This document shows, piece by piece, positions 10,255 to 18,306 of a DNA stretch of 64,000 nt (position 1 is its first letter; every line of letters starts with the position of its first letter). The translations under genes and the position numbers were made by a program. Origin of the DNA: Streptomyces sp. SID8374 (lineage in GTDB: Bacteria; Actinomycetota; Actinomycetes; Streptomycetales; Streptomycetaceae); NCBI RefSeq assembly GCF_009865135.1, contig NZ_WWGH01000002.1:1426001-1490000 (forward strand). Reading direction: 5' to 3'. The notes beneath the pieces are model-generated. The model saw only the letters and a list, made by a program, of their open reading frames with translations. It was not told the origin of the DNA and did no database searches.

Positions 10255-10322
10255 CCCCCAACAGACCTACCCATAGCAACACTTCATCCCGTTTTCCCCG
10301 ACGAACGATTCAGGAGAATTCC

Positions 10323-10970
10323 ATGAACGCCCTTCGCCACCGCCGTGCAGCCGTCGCCGTCGTCGCCGCTGTGATGCTGCCCCTGACGCTGACCGCCTGT
10401 TCGGACTCCGGCTCGGACAAGGCCTCCGACAGCTCCTCCGCCGCGGGCTCCACCCCCGAGGAGTCGAAGCCGGCCGCCGGTGACGACGCCATGGCGGACA
10501 AGCCGTTCGGCCCGGCCTGCGCCACCGTTCCGCAGGACGGCGCGGGCAGCTTCGACGGGATGGCCAAGGACCCGGTCGCCACCGCCGCGTCCAACAACCC
10601 GGAGCTCTCCACGCTGGTCACCGCCGTGCAGAAGGCCGGCCTCGTCGACACCCTCAACAACGCCGAGAACATCACGGTGTTCGCGCCGACCAACGACGCC
10701 TTCGCCAAGATCCCGAAGGCCGACCTGGACGCCGTCCTCAACGACAAGGCCATGCTCACCAAGATCCTCACCTACCACGTCGTGGGCGAGAAGCTCACCC
10801 CGCAGCAGCTGGAGAACGGCACCTTCGACACCCTCCAGAAGAGCACGCTGACCACGTCCGGCTCCGGTGAGTCGTACAAGGTCGACGACAGCGCCAACGT
10901 GGTCTGCGGCAACGTTCCGACCGCCAACGCCACGGTCTACATCATCGACACGGTGCTGATGCCCAAGTAG
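10323..10970 (+). CDS. Fasciclin-domain lipoprotein
   Basis: 215 residues from ATG 10323 with AGGAGAA upstream. The signal peptide ends in a lipobox LTACSDSG, so Cys24 should be lipidated and the protein anchored outside the membrane. A Ser/Glu-rich linker follows. A single FAS1 domain then spans about residues 85-215, with VFAPTNDAFAKIP and ILTYHVVGEKL, the H1 and H2 boxes of the fold. FAS1 proteins act in adhesion or as partners of cell-surface enzymes. The gene lies 68 bp after the molybdoenzyme in the same direction, so co-expression is likely. It is the last chromosomal gene before the island. Confidence 0.9.
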   Translation: MNALRHRRAAVAVVAAVMLPLTLTACSDSGSDKASDSSSAAGSTPEESKPAAGDDAMADKPFGPACATVPQDGAGSFDGMAKDPVATAASNNPELSTLVTAVQKAGLVDTLNNAENITVFAPTNDAFAKIPKADLDAVLNDKAMLTKILTYHVVGEKLTPQQLENGTFDTLQKSTLTTSGSGESYKVDDSANVVCGNVPTANATVYIIDTVLMPK

Positions 10971-11099
10971 CCAGGCCGGCGGCCTCGCTGCCGCCACAGA
11001 CTGCCCGACTGCGGGAAGGCCGCCATGCATCCTCCAAGGCCCTTCCGCAGCGGGGTTCTGCCTTTACGGGCAGAATGCCCCTACAGTCGTTTTCAACTC

Positions 11100-11669
11100 G
11101 CCGACCGTAGGCACCCTCTGTCGCTGCTTGCGGGCTGCCGGTTCGACCCGCTCGCGTTGGGACCGGATGCGGCGTCCGCGCGGGTGTTCGCGGATCACGC
11201 GGGACGAGTGGGCTTTGTCCGCCAGGACCGCGTCGGGCCGAGTGCGGGGCCTGCCCCGGCGCTGCGGGACACGCAGGTCCTCCGCGGGACCGGCCGATGG
11301 CGTGGTCGGTCGGCTCGCCCGCCGAGCCCCTTTTCGCGGCCCCCGGCGGCGTGCTGGAGGCCACGGACGATCGTGGAGTCCACCGAGACCACCCAGTCGA
11401 GGTCGTCCTCCTCGTCGGCCTGGGCCATGAGCGCAGTGAACACACGGCGCTCCCGCGTGCCGTCCGCGACCCACATCCGCAACCTGTTGCAAAACGCCCC
11501 GCCAGTTGTCGTACTTCTCCGGCAGATAGACCCACTGCGTCCCGGTCTGGAACTTGTAGGCGATCGCGTCGATCACCTCACGGTGATCCCGCCACCACCC
11601 ATCCCGCTTAGGTGTTCGGTCCGAAGGTAACGGCTCGATCCGCGCCCACTGGGTGTCAGTCAACGGCAC
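11100..11669 (-). pseudogene. IS5-family transposase remnant, frameshifted and truncated
   Basis: The N-terminal frame from GTG 11669 reads PLTDTQWARIEPLPSD, then IDAIAYKFQTGTQWVYLPE, typical of IS5-group DDE transposases. Coding then shifts frame to VVSVDSTIVRGLQHAAG (with the DS region of the first catalytic Asp). It shifts again to the block RGRPRTRPDAVLADKAHSS with RVIREH (second catalytic Asp). Similarity stops near 11150, so the C-terminus with the catalytic Glu is missing. At least two frameshifts make it inactive. It marks the left border of the accessory island. Confidence 0.75.
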
Positions 11670-11726
11670 AACCAGACCAACGATCGGATGATCTGAACAA
11701 AACGGCCTGGTAGAGATGCTGTCGGG

Positions 11727-11816
11727 AACATCCCCGCACCCGCAGGGTCAGTCCCCAGAGGCTGGCGTGCTCGGCGGAACTCAGAACCTGCTTCCCGCAC
11801 CCGCAGGGTTCTTCCC
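11727..11816. CRISPR. Relic CRISPR: two degenerate type I-E-like repeats and one spacer
   Basis: Repeat copies lie at 11727-11755 and 11788-11816, each 29 bases, separated by a 32-base spacer (11756-11787). The repeats share the core CCCGCACCCGCAGGGT and a terminal TCCC and differ at 8 of 29 positions. The 29/32 geometry and the CCCCGCACCCGC core match type I-E arrays of streptomycetes, whose intact repeats have CGCGGGG in place of CGCAGGG. No third copy is seen at 61-bp steps on either side and there are no cas genes in the window. This looks like a dead array end beside a dead insertion sequence. Confidence 0.5.
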
Positions 11817-12514
11817 TTTCTGGCGGAGCCAGAGAACGTCCGGGTAAACCCAGACAGACAGTGAACCGCCATCCGATCTCGCATAATCTGCGTCACATGC
11901 AGCGCCGTGGGATGGCCGTGGGATCGTCCCTGCGACGTTACGCCCTCGCTCCATCGAAACCCCAGGTCAAGGCGATCTCAGACCGCGTGGGCGAACGGCG
12001 CACCTCCATCCGCCACACCGATGCGAGGTGCTCGCCACACACGAAATCGCAGCCTGAGAGAGTTTTTGCAGGTCAGAACGTTTCACTTGATGGGGCGGGT
12101 GGGACTCAAACCCAAACAGGTGACACCTCTCACCTGCAATGATGCCGAAGGACCCGACATGTCATCCGTTTCCAGCCGACTCCATCCTCGTCGGCCCCAC
12201 GCGATCGGAAACGGTTAGGCGTTCGCCACGCCAGGTCCCCAACGCCGCAGCTGAGCCCAGCACCTCTTGGACGACCTATTCGATGAGCCCTACCTGCACT
12301 ACGAGACCAGACCAAGCGGCGCGTTAGACGCGAACACCCCAGAGCGATGCAACCATATCGGCAGCACTACTCTCCGTGTCCTCGGCCATGTTGACCGGCG
12401 GCCGGGCGGACATGGGGTTATACGGGTTTCAGTGCAACAGGCTGTCTCCGGAGTAGTCGGCGTCCCTGCCCTCGGGTAGTTCATGGCGGACGGGCCCAGC
12501 AGTGGTCCCGGCCG
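11817..12514. other. Non-coding island debris with a tRNA-3'-end-like fragment
   Basis: No frame here has convincing coding character. At 12091-12113 the minus strand reads GGGTTTGAGTCCC, a T-arm-like sequence, followed by ACCCGCCCCA, which could be the 3' half of an acceptor stem. No D-arm or anticodon arm could be built upstream of it. Such 3' tRNA pieces are often left at integrase attachment sites, but no integrase is present. GGACATGGGGTT and GCAACAGGCTG in the rest gave no recognisable feature. Confidence 0.3.
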
Positions 12515-15500
12515 TTACAGCGGCACACCTCGGGCTCGTTCTAGGAGCCTGGTCATTCTGGGGGCGTACCGGTCCGCCACATCTAGGAAGGTGTGGTTGT
12601 CACGGCAGGCCTCCCGGCCCTTCTCCATGACGTCAGTGATCCTCCGTGCCAGCTCCGACAATTCATGGGCGGTCAGTAGCGGTTGGACGGCCTCAAGCCA
12701 CTCAGTGCCCCGCTTCGACAGGACCGCGAAGGTGTGCGGGGACGCGCCGCCGTGCTTCACGGTGACCAACTCCAGGACGTGGACCGCCTCCAATGCCTTG
12801 GTCCGCAGTTCGTTGTCCTCCGGCCGTTGTGCCGACCGAGACAGCCGGATGGCGCCCCAGGCGGTGCTCACCTTGAAGTCGTCGGCACCTCCCGGACAGC
12901 CCCGGGCCGACTCCAGATGGTTCTGCGCGACGCCGAGATCGCCGCGTTCCAGCTCGTACTCCCCACGTTGGAGCCAGTAGTGGAAGTCGTCCCCGAGTTC
13001 GTCGAGCACCGAGTCGTAGATGGCCTGCACGAGGACCGGTCCGAGCCCGAGCTTGCGCATCATCGTGTGATTGAGCAGCCGGATCATGATGCGGCGGTAG
13101 GGGTTGTCAAGGTCCCGGATGTGCCGCGCCTGCCTCGCGTAGAACTGGAGGGGCAGGCGCACGGCTATCGCCAAGGAGTCGGGCATACTCTTCAGCACGG
13201 AGCCGACCACTTGGTCGGCGATGGTTCGGTGACGGCAGTAGAGCGCGCCGCCCTCTCCTCGGACCAGGTACTTCGACCGGACCAACTCCTCGACGCCGCG
13301 CCTGGTCCGCGCCATGGACACCGTCGGCGTCATGACACTAAGCAGATCCTCCTGCTCCATGCCCCGCCGCTTGTAGACCTGGTCCGCTTCCAGGACGCAC
13401 ATCACCGAGTAGATGGCCCGCTCCTCGACCGGTAGGTCGTCGAAGTCACTGCGAACCTTGTCCTCGAAGGACTTTCCGGATACCACATGGATCATCGCCG
13501 CAAGCAGGCTGCGTTCGCAGAGGTCGCGGAGCTTCTCCATCCTGGCGCGGGGCGGCCACTTGTACTCCTTGAGCAACCCCAGCAGTCCGTGCTTCCTGAG
13601 GACCTTCACCACCGAGCCCAGGTCGTCGTCGCTCAGCGGCTCGTCGGCGGAGACCACCTTCGGGCTGAAGGTCGCGTCCAGTTCCCTCACCCGGGTGGTC
13701 CGGATGGCAGCAATTACCTGGGTGCGGCCGTCGTCGCTCAGGCTCGCTAGAAGCGAAGCGGCCCGGCTGCCGAAGATGTCGACGTCATCGACGATGATCG
13801 TGTCGAACTCTATCCGGCTCGCCTGTTTCTTGATCTCGGAAAGCGGAATGTCGGTGTCCCGGTCGATCCACCCGACGGTACGGCCCTCCCGGTGCAGTCG
13901 GTAGGCGTGGTGCATCAGTGCCGTCGTCTTGCCCGTGCCAGCCCGCCCCTCCACCAAGACCACCGGGTACCTCCCCCGGTCGTTCTTCCTTGCCCCGGCC
14001 TGGATACGCTCCAGGACCGAGAGTTTGGCCGCGAAGCCGCCCTTAATGTCGCCCCAGGTGGGGTCGCTCCCCTTCAGGAAGTCGCTGCTGCCCTTGCGCG
14101 CGCTGTCCAGCAGCGTGGAGACCAGGCTGATCCCTGTGCCCTGGCGGGTCGCCGAGCGCAGCTCCACCACCCGCTGCTTCCCGTCCTTCAGCGACTGCAC
14201 GTTGGACGGCAGCCGCCGGGCCGCGAACTCCTTGGGCGACTGCTGGATGTGGACGATTCCCTTGAGATGCATCCTCGCCTGCTCGCCGGCGCTGCCGGGC
14301 GGTGCGACCACGAAGAGGGGATAGCGGTCCGCGTTCTCCTCCAGCACAGCGTGCTCGAGCACCGCCCATAGGGTCGGGCTGCTCGGCGAGGCGGCCATGA
14401 AGACAGCCGGGCGCTCCAAAAGTTCGGACTTCAGACGCTGGAACCACAACGACCGTGGGTCGCCCCCCGCCTCCGTGGGCACGCCGAAGTCCACCGAGCC
14501 CGAGCCCTCGCGTACGGTGCCGTGCATCGCCACCACCCTGAGGCGGTTGGCCTGGCCCGGCACGTAATCGGTGCGGGCATCGACCGGTTCGACCGTCTCG
14601 GCGAGTGCCGCGTCGCCGCGGCAGGCCTCCTCCAGCACCCCCGAAACGGTGAAGTCATACACCTGCCACCAGGGTGCCTGGAGCAGTCGCGACAGCCCCG
14701 GCAAAACCTCTCCGGCCTCTGCACGCAGCATCCGTACGTGGCCGTCGAGCACGCCTGGGTCGAGCCGGTCGCGGGCCGCCGACCAAACCTCGGCCAAGGG
14801 CGGTACCATCCCCGGCATCTCGCCGTACAACTCCTCGACGAGGCGCCGGTGGAACCCGTCCACCTCAACGGGCCCGCCGGGGCTGTGCAGCCCCGAGGCG
14901 ATGACGAGTACGGTGCGCCCGGTGGACATCTGTTCGTAGAACGACTTGACTGCCGCCGCTTCGTCGTACTCCTCGGCCCGTAGCCGGGGGCGGGGAGCGG
15001 GTGCCACGGGACGCGCGCGGCTCGGCAGAATGATCAGCTCCGGGGCGCCGGCCGCCGCGCAGTCCAGCACGCGGGTCGGGGCATCCCTGTCACACTCGAT
15101 CCGCAGCAGCCGGTGGCTGCGGTTCCGCAGGTCGGGCAGAGCCGTCCACGTGCCGCTCGCAGGGTTCGCCGACACGGGCAACGTGCCTGCCGCCGCCAGG
15201 TCCAGGTCGGCGGGGAGCGCTGCGGCGTGGCCGGCCAGCACCAGGTTGAGCGCGTTGCTCCCGGCCCAGTCCTCGTACCGGCCGTCGACCGCGTGCGACA
15301 ACTGCTCGCGAGACAGCGTCGCGAGGTCCGCGCGCGATTCCGCGGTGATCATCCGGAAGACCGAGTTGCCAGCCACCAGGCCGAGCGACCGGCCGTCCCG
15401 CTCCAAGCGCAGCGAGCCCTCGCCGGGCAGCAAGCCGTCGTGCCATCCGGTCAGGTCGGTGCGGAACCGGGCGGCCCAGCCCTCAAAGGCGGCGAACGGC

Positions 15501-15862
15501 CCGGTCCGCAGCAGATTGACGATGGCCTGATCTTCACCCGCCAGCAGGGCGGCGGCGTACTCCGCCCAGTTCCGACTCACGGCGTTCGCCAGCACGCCTC
15601 TCGGGGCCACGGGTGAGACGTCACCGAGACCGGGGACGACCACCACCGGAGGCACCTCGGCCTGCCCGGCGTCCAGACAGGCGTAAAGGAGTCCGTCGAT
15701 CAGGTCGGTCGCCACCGGATATCCGGGGTCCCCACCGGCGGTGCCGAGCACGACCAGGGCGTCGACCTCCCCCCCGGCCGCCCGCAGGCCATCCAGACAG
15801 GGCGGGACACAAGCGGGATCCATCCGTGGGCCGACACACAGCACATGGAACACAACGGGCAC
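12515..15862 (-). CDS. STAND-type ATPase with degenerate phosphoesterase and SIR2-like N-terminal domains; probable defence protein
   Basis: 1115 residues from GTG 15862. Residues 1-310 follow the layout of a calcineurin-like phosphoesterase (VVVVPGLGDVSP where PGNHDV is expected, LVLAGHAAALP near GHLH), but the metal-ligand motifs DxH, GDxxD and GNHD are replaced. Residues 320-560 resemble a SIR2-like domain (VLVIASGLHSPGG, then VVAMHGTV), also without GAG and TNxD. From about 640 is a P-loop ATPase: Walker A GRAGTGKTT, Walker B FDTIIVDDVD, sensor-like VIAAIRTTR, winged-helix region and CRHRTIADQV. A helical repeat C-terminus (about 900-1115) would act as sensor. This effector-ATPase-repeat plan matches Avs/STAND antiphage proteins. 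It is one base after a membrane-protein gene in one operon. Confidence 0.65.
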   Translation of the reverse strand: MPVVFHVLCVGPRMDPACVPPCLDGLRAAGGEVDALVVLGTAGGDPGYPVATDLIDGLLYACLDAGQAEVPPVVVVPGLGDVSPVAPRGVLANAVSRNWAEYAAALLAGEDQAIVNLLRTGPFAAFEGWAARFRTDLTGWHDGLLPGEGSLRLERDGRSLGLVAGNSVFRMITAESRADLATLSREQLSHAVDGRYEDWAGSNALNLVLAGHAAALPADLDLAAAGTLPVSANPASGTWTALPDLRNRSHRLLRIECDRDAPTRVLDCAAAGAPELIILPSRARPVAPAPRPRLRAEEYDEAAAVKSFYEQMSTGRTVLVIASGLHSPGGPVEVDGFHRRLVEELYGEMPGMVPPLAEVWSAARDRLDPGVLDGHVRMLRAEAGEVLPGLSRLLQAPWWQVYDFTVSGVLEEACRGDAALAETVEPVDARTDYVPGQANRLRVVAMHGTVREGSGSVDFGVPTEAGGDPRSLWFQRLKSELLERPAVFMAASPSSPTLWAVLEHAVLEENADRYPLFVVAPPGSAGEQARMHLKGIVHIQQSPKEFAARRLPSNVQSLKDGKQRVVELRSATRQGTGISLVSTLLDSARKGSSDFLKGSDPTWGDIKGGFAAKLSVLERIQAGARKNDRGRYPVVLVEGRAGTGKTTALMHHAYRLHREGRTVGWIDRDTDIPLSEIKKQASRIEFDTIIVDDVDIFGSRAASLLASLSDDGRTQVIAAIRTTRVRELDATFSPKVVSADEPLSDDDLGSVVKVLRKHGLLGLLKEYKWPPRARMEKLRDLCERSLLAAMIHVVSGKSFEDKVRSDFDDLPVEERAIYSVMCVLEADQVYKRRGMEQEDLLSVMTPTVSMARTRRGVEELVRSKYLVRGEGGALYCRHRTIADQVVGSVLKSMPDSLAIAVRLPLQFYARQARHIRDLDNPYRRIMIRLLNHTMMRKLGLGPVLVQAIYDSVLDELGDDFHYWLQRGEYELERGDLGVAQNHLESARGCPGGADDFKVSTAWGAIRLSRSAQRPEDNELRTKALEAVHVLELVTVKHGGASPHTFAVLSKRGTEWLEAVQPLLTAHELSELARRITDVMEKGREACRDNHTFLDVADRYAPRMTRLLERARGVPL

Positions 15863-15863
15863 C

Positions 15864-16583
15864 TCAATCTCCTTCGAGCCTCATGCCGGTCACCTCTGAC
15901 CGTGGAATCTGCAGTACCGCGACCTTGCTTCCGCACGCTCCGGCGACCAGCTCGATCCGCACGAAGGGTCCTTTGAGGGTGCTCGTATCGACCTTGCCTT
16001 CCACGCGCTGAGGCAAGGAACCAGGCAAGGAGCCGCAGAGTTGCCGCAACTGCTGTGCGTAGGCGGGACGGAGCAGGACAGCGCCGGAAGCCGTCTCCTT
16101 CTCCGGGCCGTAGCCCAGCGCCAGCGCATAAGTGATAAGAGTAATCAGAAGTGCAGCACCTACGGTCCAACTCGCCTTTGTCTGCCAGGAATCGACATGC
16201 TCAGCCTCCTTCTTGCCGCGTTTGAGCACCTCGTTGACAAGATCGATACGTCGAGTGACATAGGCGGTGTCCGTCGGGTCGAACTTGGGCAGCGTGGCGA
16301 CGGCCAGCACGTAGAGGAAGGCCGCGACCAGCCAGAGCAGAATGGCAGCGACCGCGAAGACGCGAGTGATGGCGGGGCGGTCGGCGAGCCCGGTGAAGGC
16401 CAGTGTCGCCACCAGTCCACCCGCGAAGAGCGTGACCGTGGATTGCGCAGCCTGGGCACGCAGCCGGGCGCCGCTCCCCGAGCGGACGCTTTCCGAGTAG
16501 TACGCCTCACTGATGGGGCCAAGTACTGCCTCCAGCACCCGATCCCGCTCGGCTTCCTCCTGCTGTGTCGCTTGCTCGGTCAA
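15864..16583 (-). CDS. Three-helix membrane protein, partner of the STAND ATPase
   Basis: 239 residues from TTG 16583, chosen because GAGGGGG lies upstream. The only later in-frame start, a GTG 17 codons in, lacks a ribosome site. The N-terminus is a charged coiled stretch (TEQATQQEEAERDRVLEAV). Membrane helices are at about 48-67, 75-98 and 137-158, the second and third separated by a basic cytosolic loop (RRIDLVNEVLKRGKKEAEH). An extracytoplasmic or cytoplasmic C-terminal domain of about 80 residues has two Cys. The layout recalls SLATT and Pycsar-effector membrane proteins that kill by membrane disruption when triggered by a partner, but no diagnostic motif was recognised. One base separates its stop from the STAND start. 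Confidence 0.6.
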   Translation of the reverse strand: MTEQATQQEEAERDRVLEAVLGPISEAYYSESVRSGSGARLRAQAAQSTVTLFAGGLVATLAFTGLADRPAITRVFAVAAILLWLVAAFLYVLAVATLPKFDPTDTAYVTRRIDLVNEVLKRGKKEAEHVDSWQTKASWTVGAALLITLITYALALGYGPEKETASGAVLLRPAYAQQLRQLCGSLPGSLPQRVEGKVDTSTLKGPFVRIELVAGACGSKVAVLQIPRSEVTGMRLEGD

Positions 16584-16607
16584 GCCCCACCCCCTCAGGT
16601 ACGTGAA

Positions 16608-16650
16608 ATCCTACATATGCCGAACGGCGATGTGATGCTGCATCACATCG
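16608..16650 (-). promoter_or_regulatory. Promoter and perfect 23-bp palindrome of the two-gene defence operon
   Basis: On the minus strand a TAGGAT -10 box lies at 16613-16608, about 25 bp before the TTG start, giving a leader of under 20 bases. At 16628-16650 is a perfect 11-1-11 palindrome (left arm CGATGTGATGC) covering the place of the -35 box. A protein bound there would control the operon directly. The arms contain TGTGA and TCACA separated by seven bases, one more than a classical CRP site. Confidence 0.5.
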
Positions 16651-16956
16651 AGCTGATTACTCACAGGACAGTCACGCCAGGCGGATCACGTTCCAGGACA
16701 GCGCTCCAGGGTGGCACGCAAGACCCGCAGTCGAGCGACGTGCCGTCGGTCTGCGGCGTTGTCAGCCTCGGGGTCGGCATCGGCCAGGACTCTGGGTTCG
16801 ACGGCCGAGGCCTCGGGGTGCCGTGGAGGGCGAGCTCCAGAGGTAGGGCCTCGATCTGGCTCCGGATGGACGCAAGTTGGGCATGGCTGCGCAACGACGA
16901 AGCTCCTGGGGGCCGGGTTCTCGACCAAAATCACCCGTGTACGCCAGGAGCTTCGT
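16651..16956. other. Island spacer with a possible decayed minus-strand gene
   Basis: On the minus strand, 16934-16660 can be read as two frames that join into a plausible protein (AQLASIRSQIEALPLELALHG in one, ADNAADRRHVARLRVLRATLE in the next) interrupted by a shift near 16820. No family is recognised and no ribosome site is evident. It may be the remnant of a small gene or simply GC-rich spacer. Confidence 0.2.
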
Positions 16957-17137
16957 GTGCTTCTCTATCCGTCGGTGATAGATCTGGCCAGCCGTACGCT
17001 GCGGTACCTGCAGGCATCTCGCCGCCCGGCACCGGGAGATCGGGACGCGATGGCGGCGCCTGCCCGCCGGCCACCAGGCCCTCGCCGTGGCTCACCTGCG
17101 CTGTGGCGACACCTACGCCCAGCTCGCCACCGGATGA
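16957..17137 (+). pseudogene. IS5-family transposase N-terminal fragment
   Basis: From GTG 16957 the text reads YPSVIDLASRTLRYLQ, then after a one-base shift HREIGTRWRRLPAGHQALAVA and HLRCGDTYAQLATG, then TGA at 17135. These are the first about 60 residues of a common Streptomyces IS5-group transposase (helix-turn-helix region before the DDE core). The rest of the element is gone. It forms the right border of the accessory island, opposite in orientation to the remnant at 11100-11669 and from a different subgroup. Confidence 0.65.
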
Positions 17138-17170
17138 GCTTGAGGCGTGGTGAAGGACGACGACGGTTGG

Positions 17171-17327
17171 AACACGCTTTAGCCAATGGTGCCGGTGTAC
17201 GCAGCCGGGCCGGGAGGCGGTCCACGATCCGGCAGGAGACGCCCGAGCGCCGCAGCTCGGCGGCGAGCGTCAGCCCGACCGGGCCCGCGCCCGCGATGAG
17301 TACGTCGGTCGATGCGCTGCGTGTCAC
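17171..17327 (-). pseudogene. Truncated FAD-dependent monooxygenase, first about 50 codons
   Basis: From GTG 17327 on the minus strand: TDVLIAGAGPVGLTLAAEL, the dinucleotide-binding motif GxGxxG of phenol-hydroxylase-type FAD monooxygenases, then RIVDRLPARLRTPAPLAKA. After about residue 48 the family pattern (normally AKAxxIQPRTLE) is lost and the frame runs into the transposase fragment. The gene was evidently cut by the insertion event at the island's right end, which helps to date the island as an insertion into a formerly intact gene. Confidence 0.6.
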
Positions 17328-17404
17328 CGGCGCCTCCCGCCGTGGGCCCCCGCGTACGGTCCCCTCCGTCGTCCTGCCGCCGGCCGACCTCGGCACCCGG
17401 AGGG

Positions 17405-18274
17405 TCAGGCGGGCGCGGGCGGCGGGGTCATCGCCCACCGGATGGTCCGGGTCAACGCCTTCCCCGCGGGCCGTACGCAGACTTCCTCGACGACCGGGAC
17501 CCGGGGCAGCCGCAATGGCTCCCGGGCCCAAGTCGGCAGCGCCGCCACCGCGTTGGCGGCGAGTACGGCGTACGGGGGACGGGCCGGCCAGGGCAGCGGC
17601 GGGTGCAGCAGGATGAAGCGGGCCGCTTCCAGCGCCTCCTCGGTGGCGCGCAGCTCCGGGCGGTAGGCGGCGATGCGGTCGGCCAGCTCCGCCCGGTCGT
17701 GCGGCGGGTCGGGCACTCCGAGGGCGTGGGCCACGGTCGCCATGTCGTGGATGTACCCGTCGCACCCGGCACCGTCCAACGGTCTTGCCCCGTACCGCTG
17801 GTGGGCGCGGAGGAAGCTGTCCACCTCGGCGATGTGCACCCAGCACAGGAGGTGCGGATCGGCCGCGTGGTACGGCTCCCCGGAGGGCGCGGTCCCGCGC
17901 ACGCGCTCGTGCACGGAACGTACGCGGTCGACCGCCTCCTGCGCGTGCTCGGCCGTGCCGAACGTGGTCACCGCGAGGAACGTGCTCGTGCGCTGGAGCC
18001 GCCCCCACGGATCGCCCTTGAACCCCGAGTGGCCCGCGACGGCGGCCATGGCGAGGGGGTGCAGCGACTGGAGGAGCAGGGCACGCAGCCCGCCGATGAA
18101 CATCGACGCGTCCCCGTGCACCCGGCGCACCGGCCGGTCCGGGCCGAACCAGCGGGGGCCGGGGGTGCCATGGATCCGGGCCCGGTTCTCCGGGCCGGAA
18201 GGCCCTGCGACCCGGGAGAACAGGGACCGGCCGAGCCGTTCCCGTACGCCGGAGCCTGGCTGCGCTCTGTTCAT
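17405..18274 (-). CDS. MpaB/DUF2236-family oxygenase
   Basis: 289 residues from ATG 18274. The family pattern is clear: WFGPDRPVRRVHGDASMFIGGLRALLLQSLHPLAMAAVAGHSGFKGDPWGRLQRTSTFL, then ADPHLLCWVHIAEVDSFLRAHQRYG with the His residues that bind haem b in this family (latex-clearing protein, MpaB). The substrate in streptomycetes is unknown. It lies 32 bp after the lipoate ligase gene in the same direction and may be its operon partner. Its 3' end is close to the island border but the gene looks intact. Confidence 0.85.
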   Translation of the reverse strand: MNRAQPGSGVRERLGRSLFSRVAGPSGPENRARIHGTPGPRWFGPDRPVRRVHGDASMFIGGLRALLLQSLHPLAMAAVAGHSGFKGDPWGRLQRTSTFLAVTTFGTAEHAQEAVDRVRSVHERVRGTAPSGEPYHAADPHLLCWVHIAEVDSFLRAHQRYGARPLDGAGCDGYIHDMATVAHALGVPDPPHDRAELADRIAAYRPELRATEEALEAARFILLHPPLPWPARPPYAVLAANAVAALPTWAREPLRLPRVPVVEEVCVRPAGKALTRTIRWAMTPPPAPA

Positions 18275-18306
18275 GCCTCCCAGTATGCGGGCCCGCGGAG
18301 CAGGCC

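Noticed and set aside
11660..11896. 78-codon minus-strand frame across the CRISPR relic
   Set aside because: It includes the repeats themselves and has no coding character.
12091..12200. Complete tRNA gene on the minus strand
   Set aside because: Only the T-arm and acceptor 3' strand can be seen; no D-arm, anticodon arm or matching 5' acceptor strand was found.
16628..16650. Classical Crp binding site
   Set aside because: TGTGA and TCACA are seven bases apart rather than six, and the symmetry extends well beyond the Crp half-sites.
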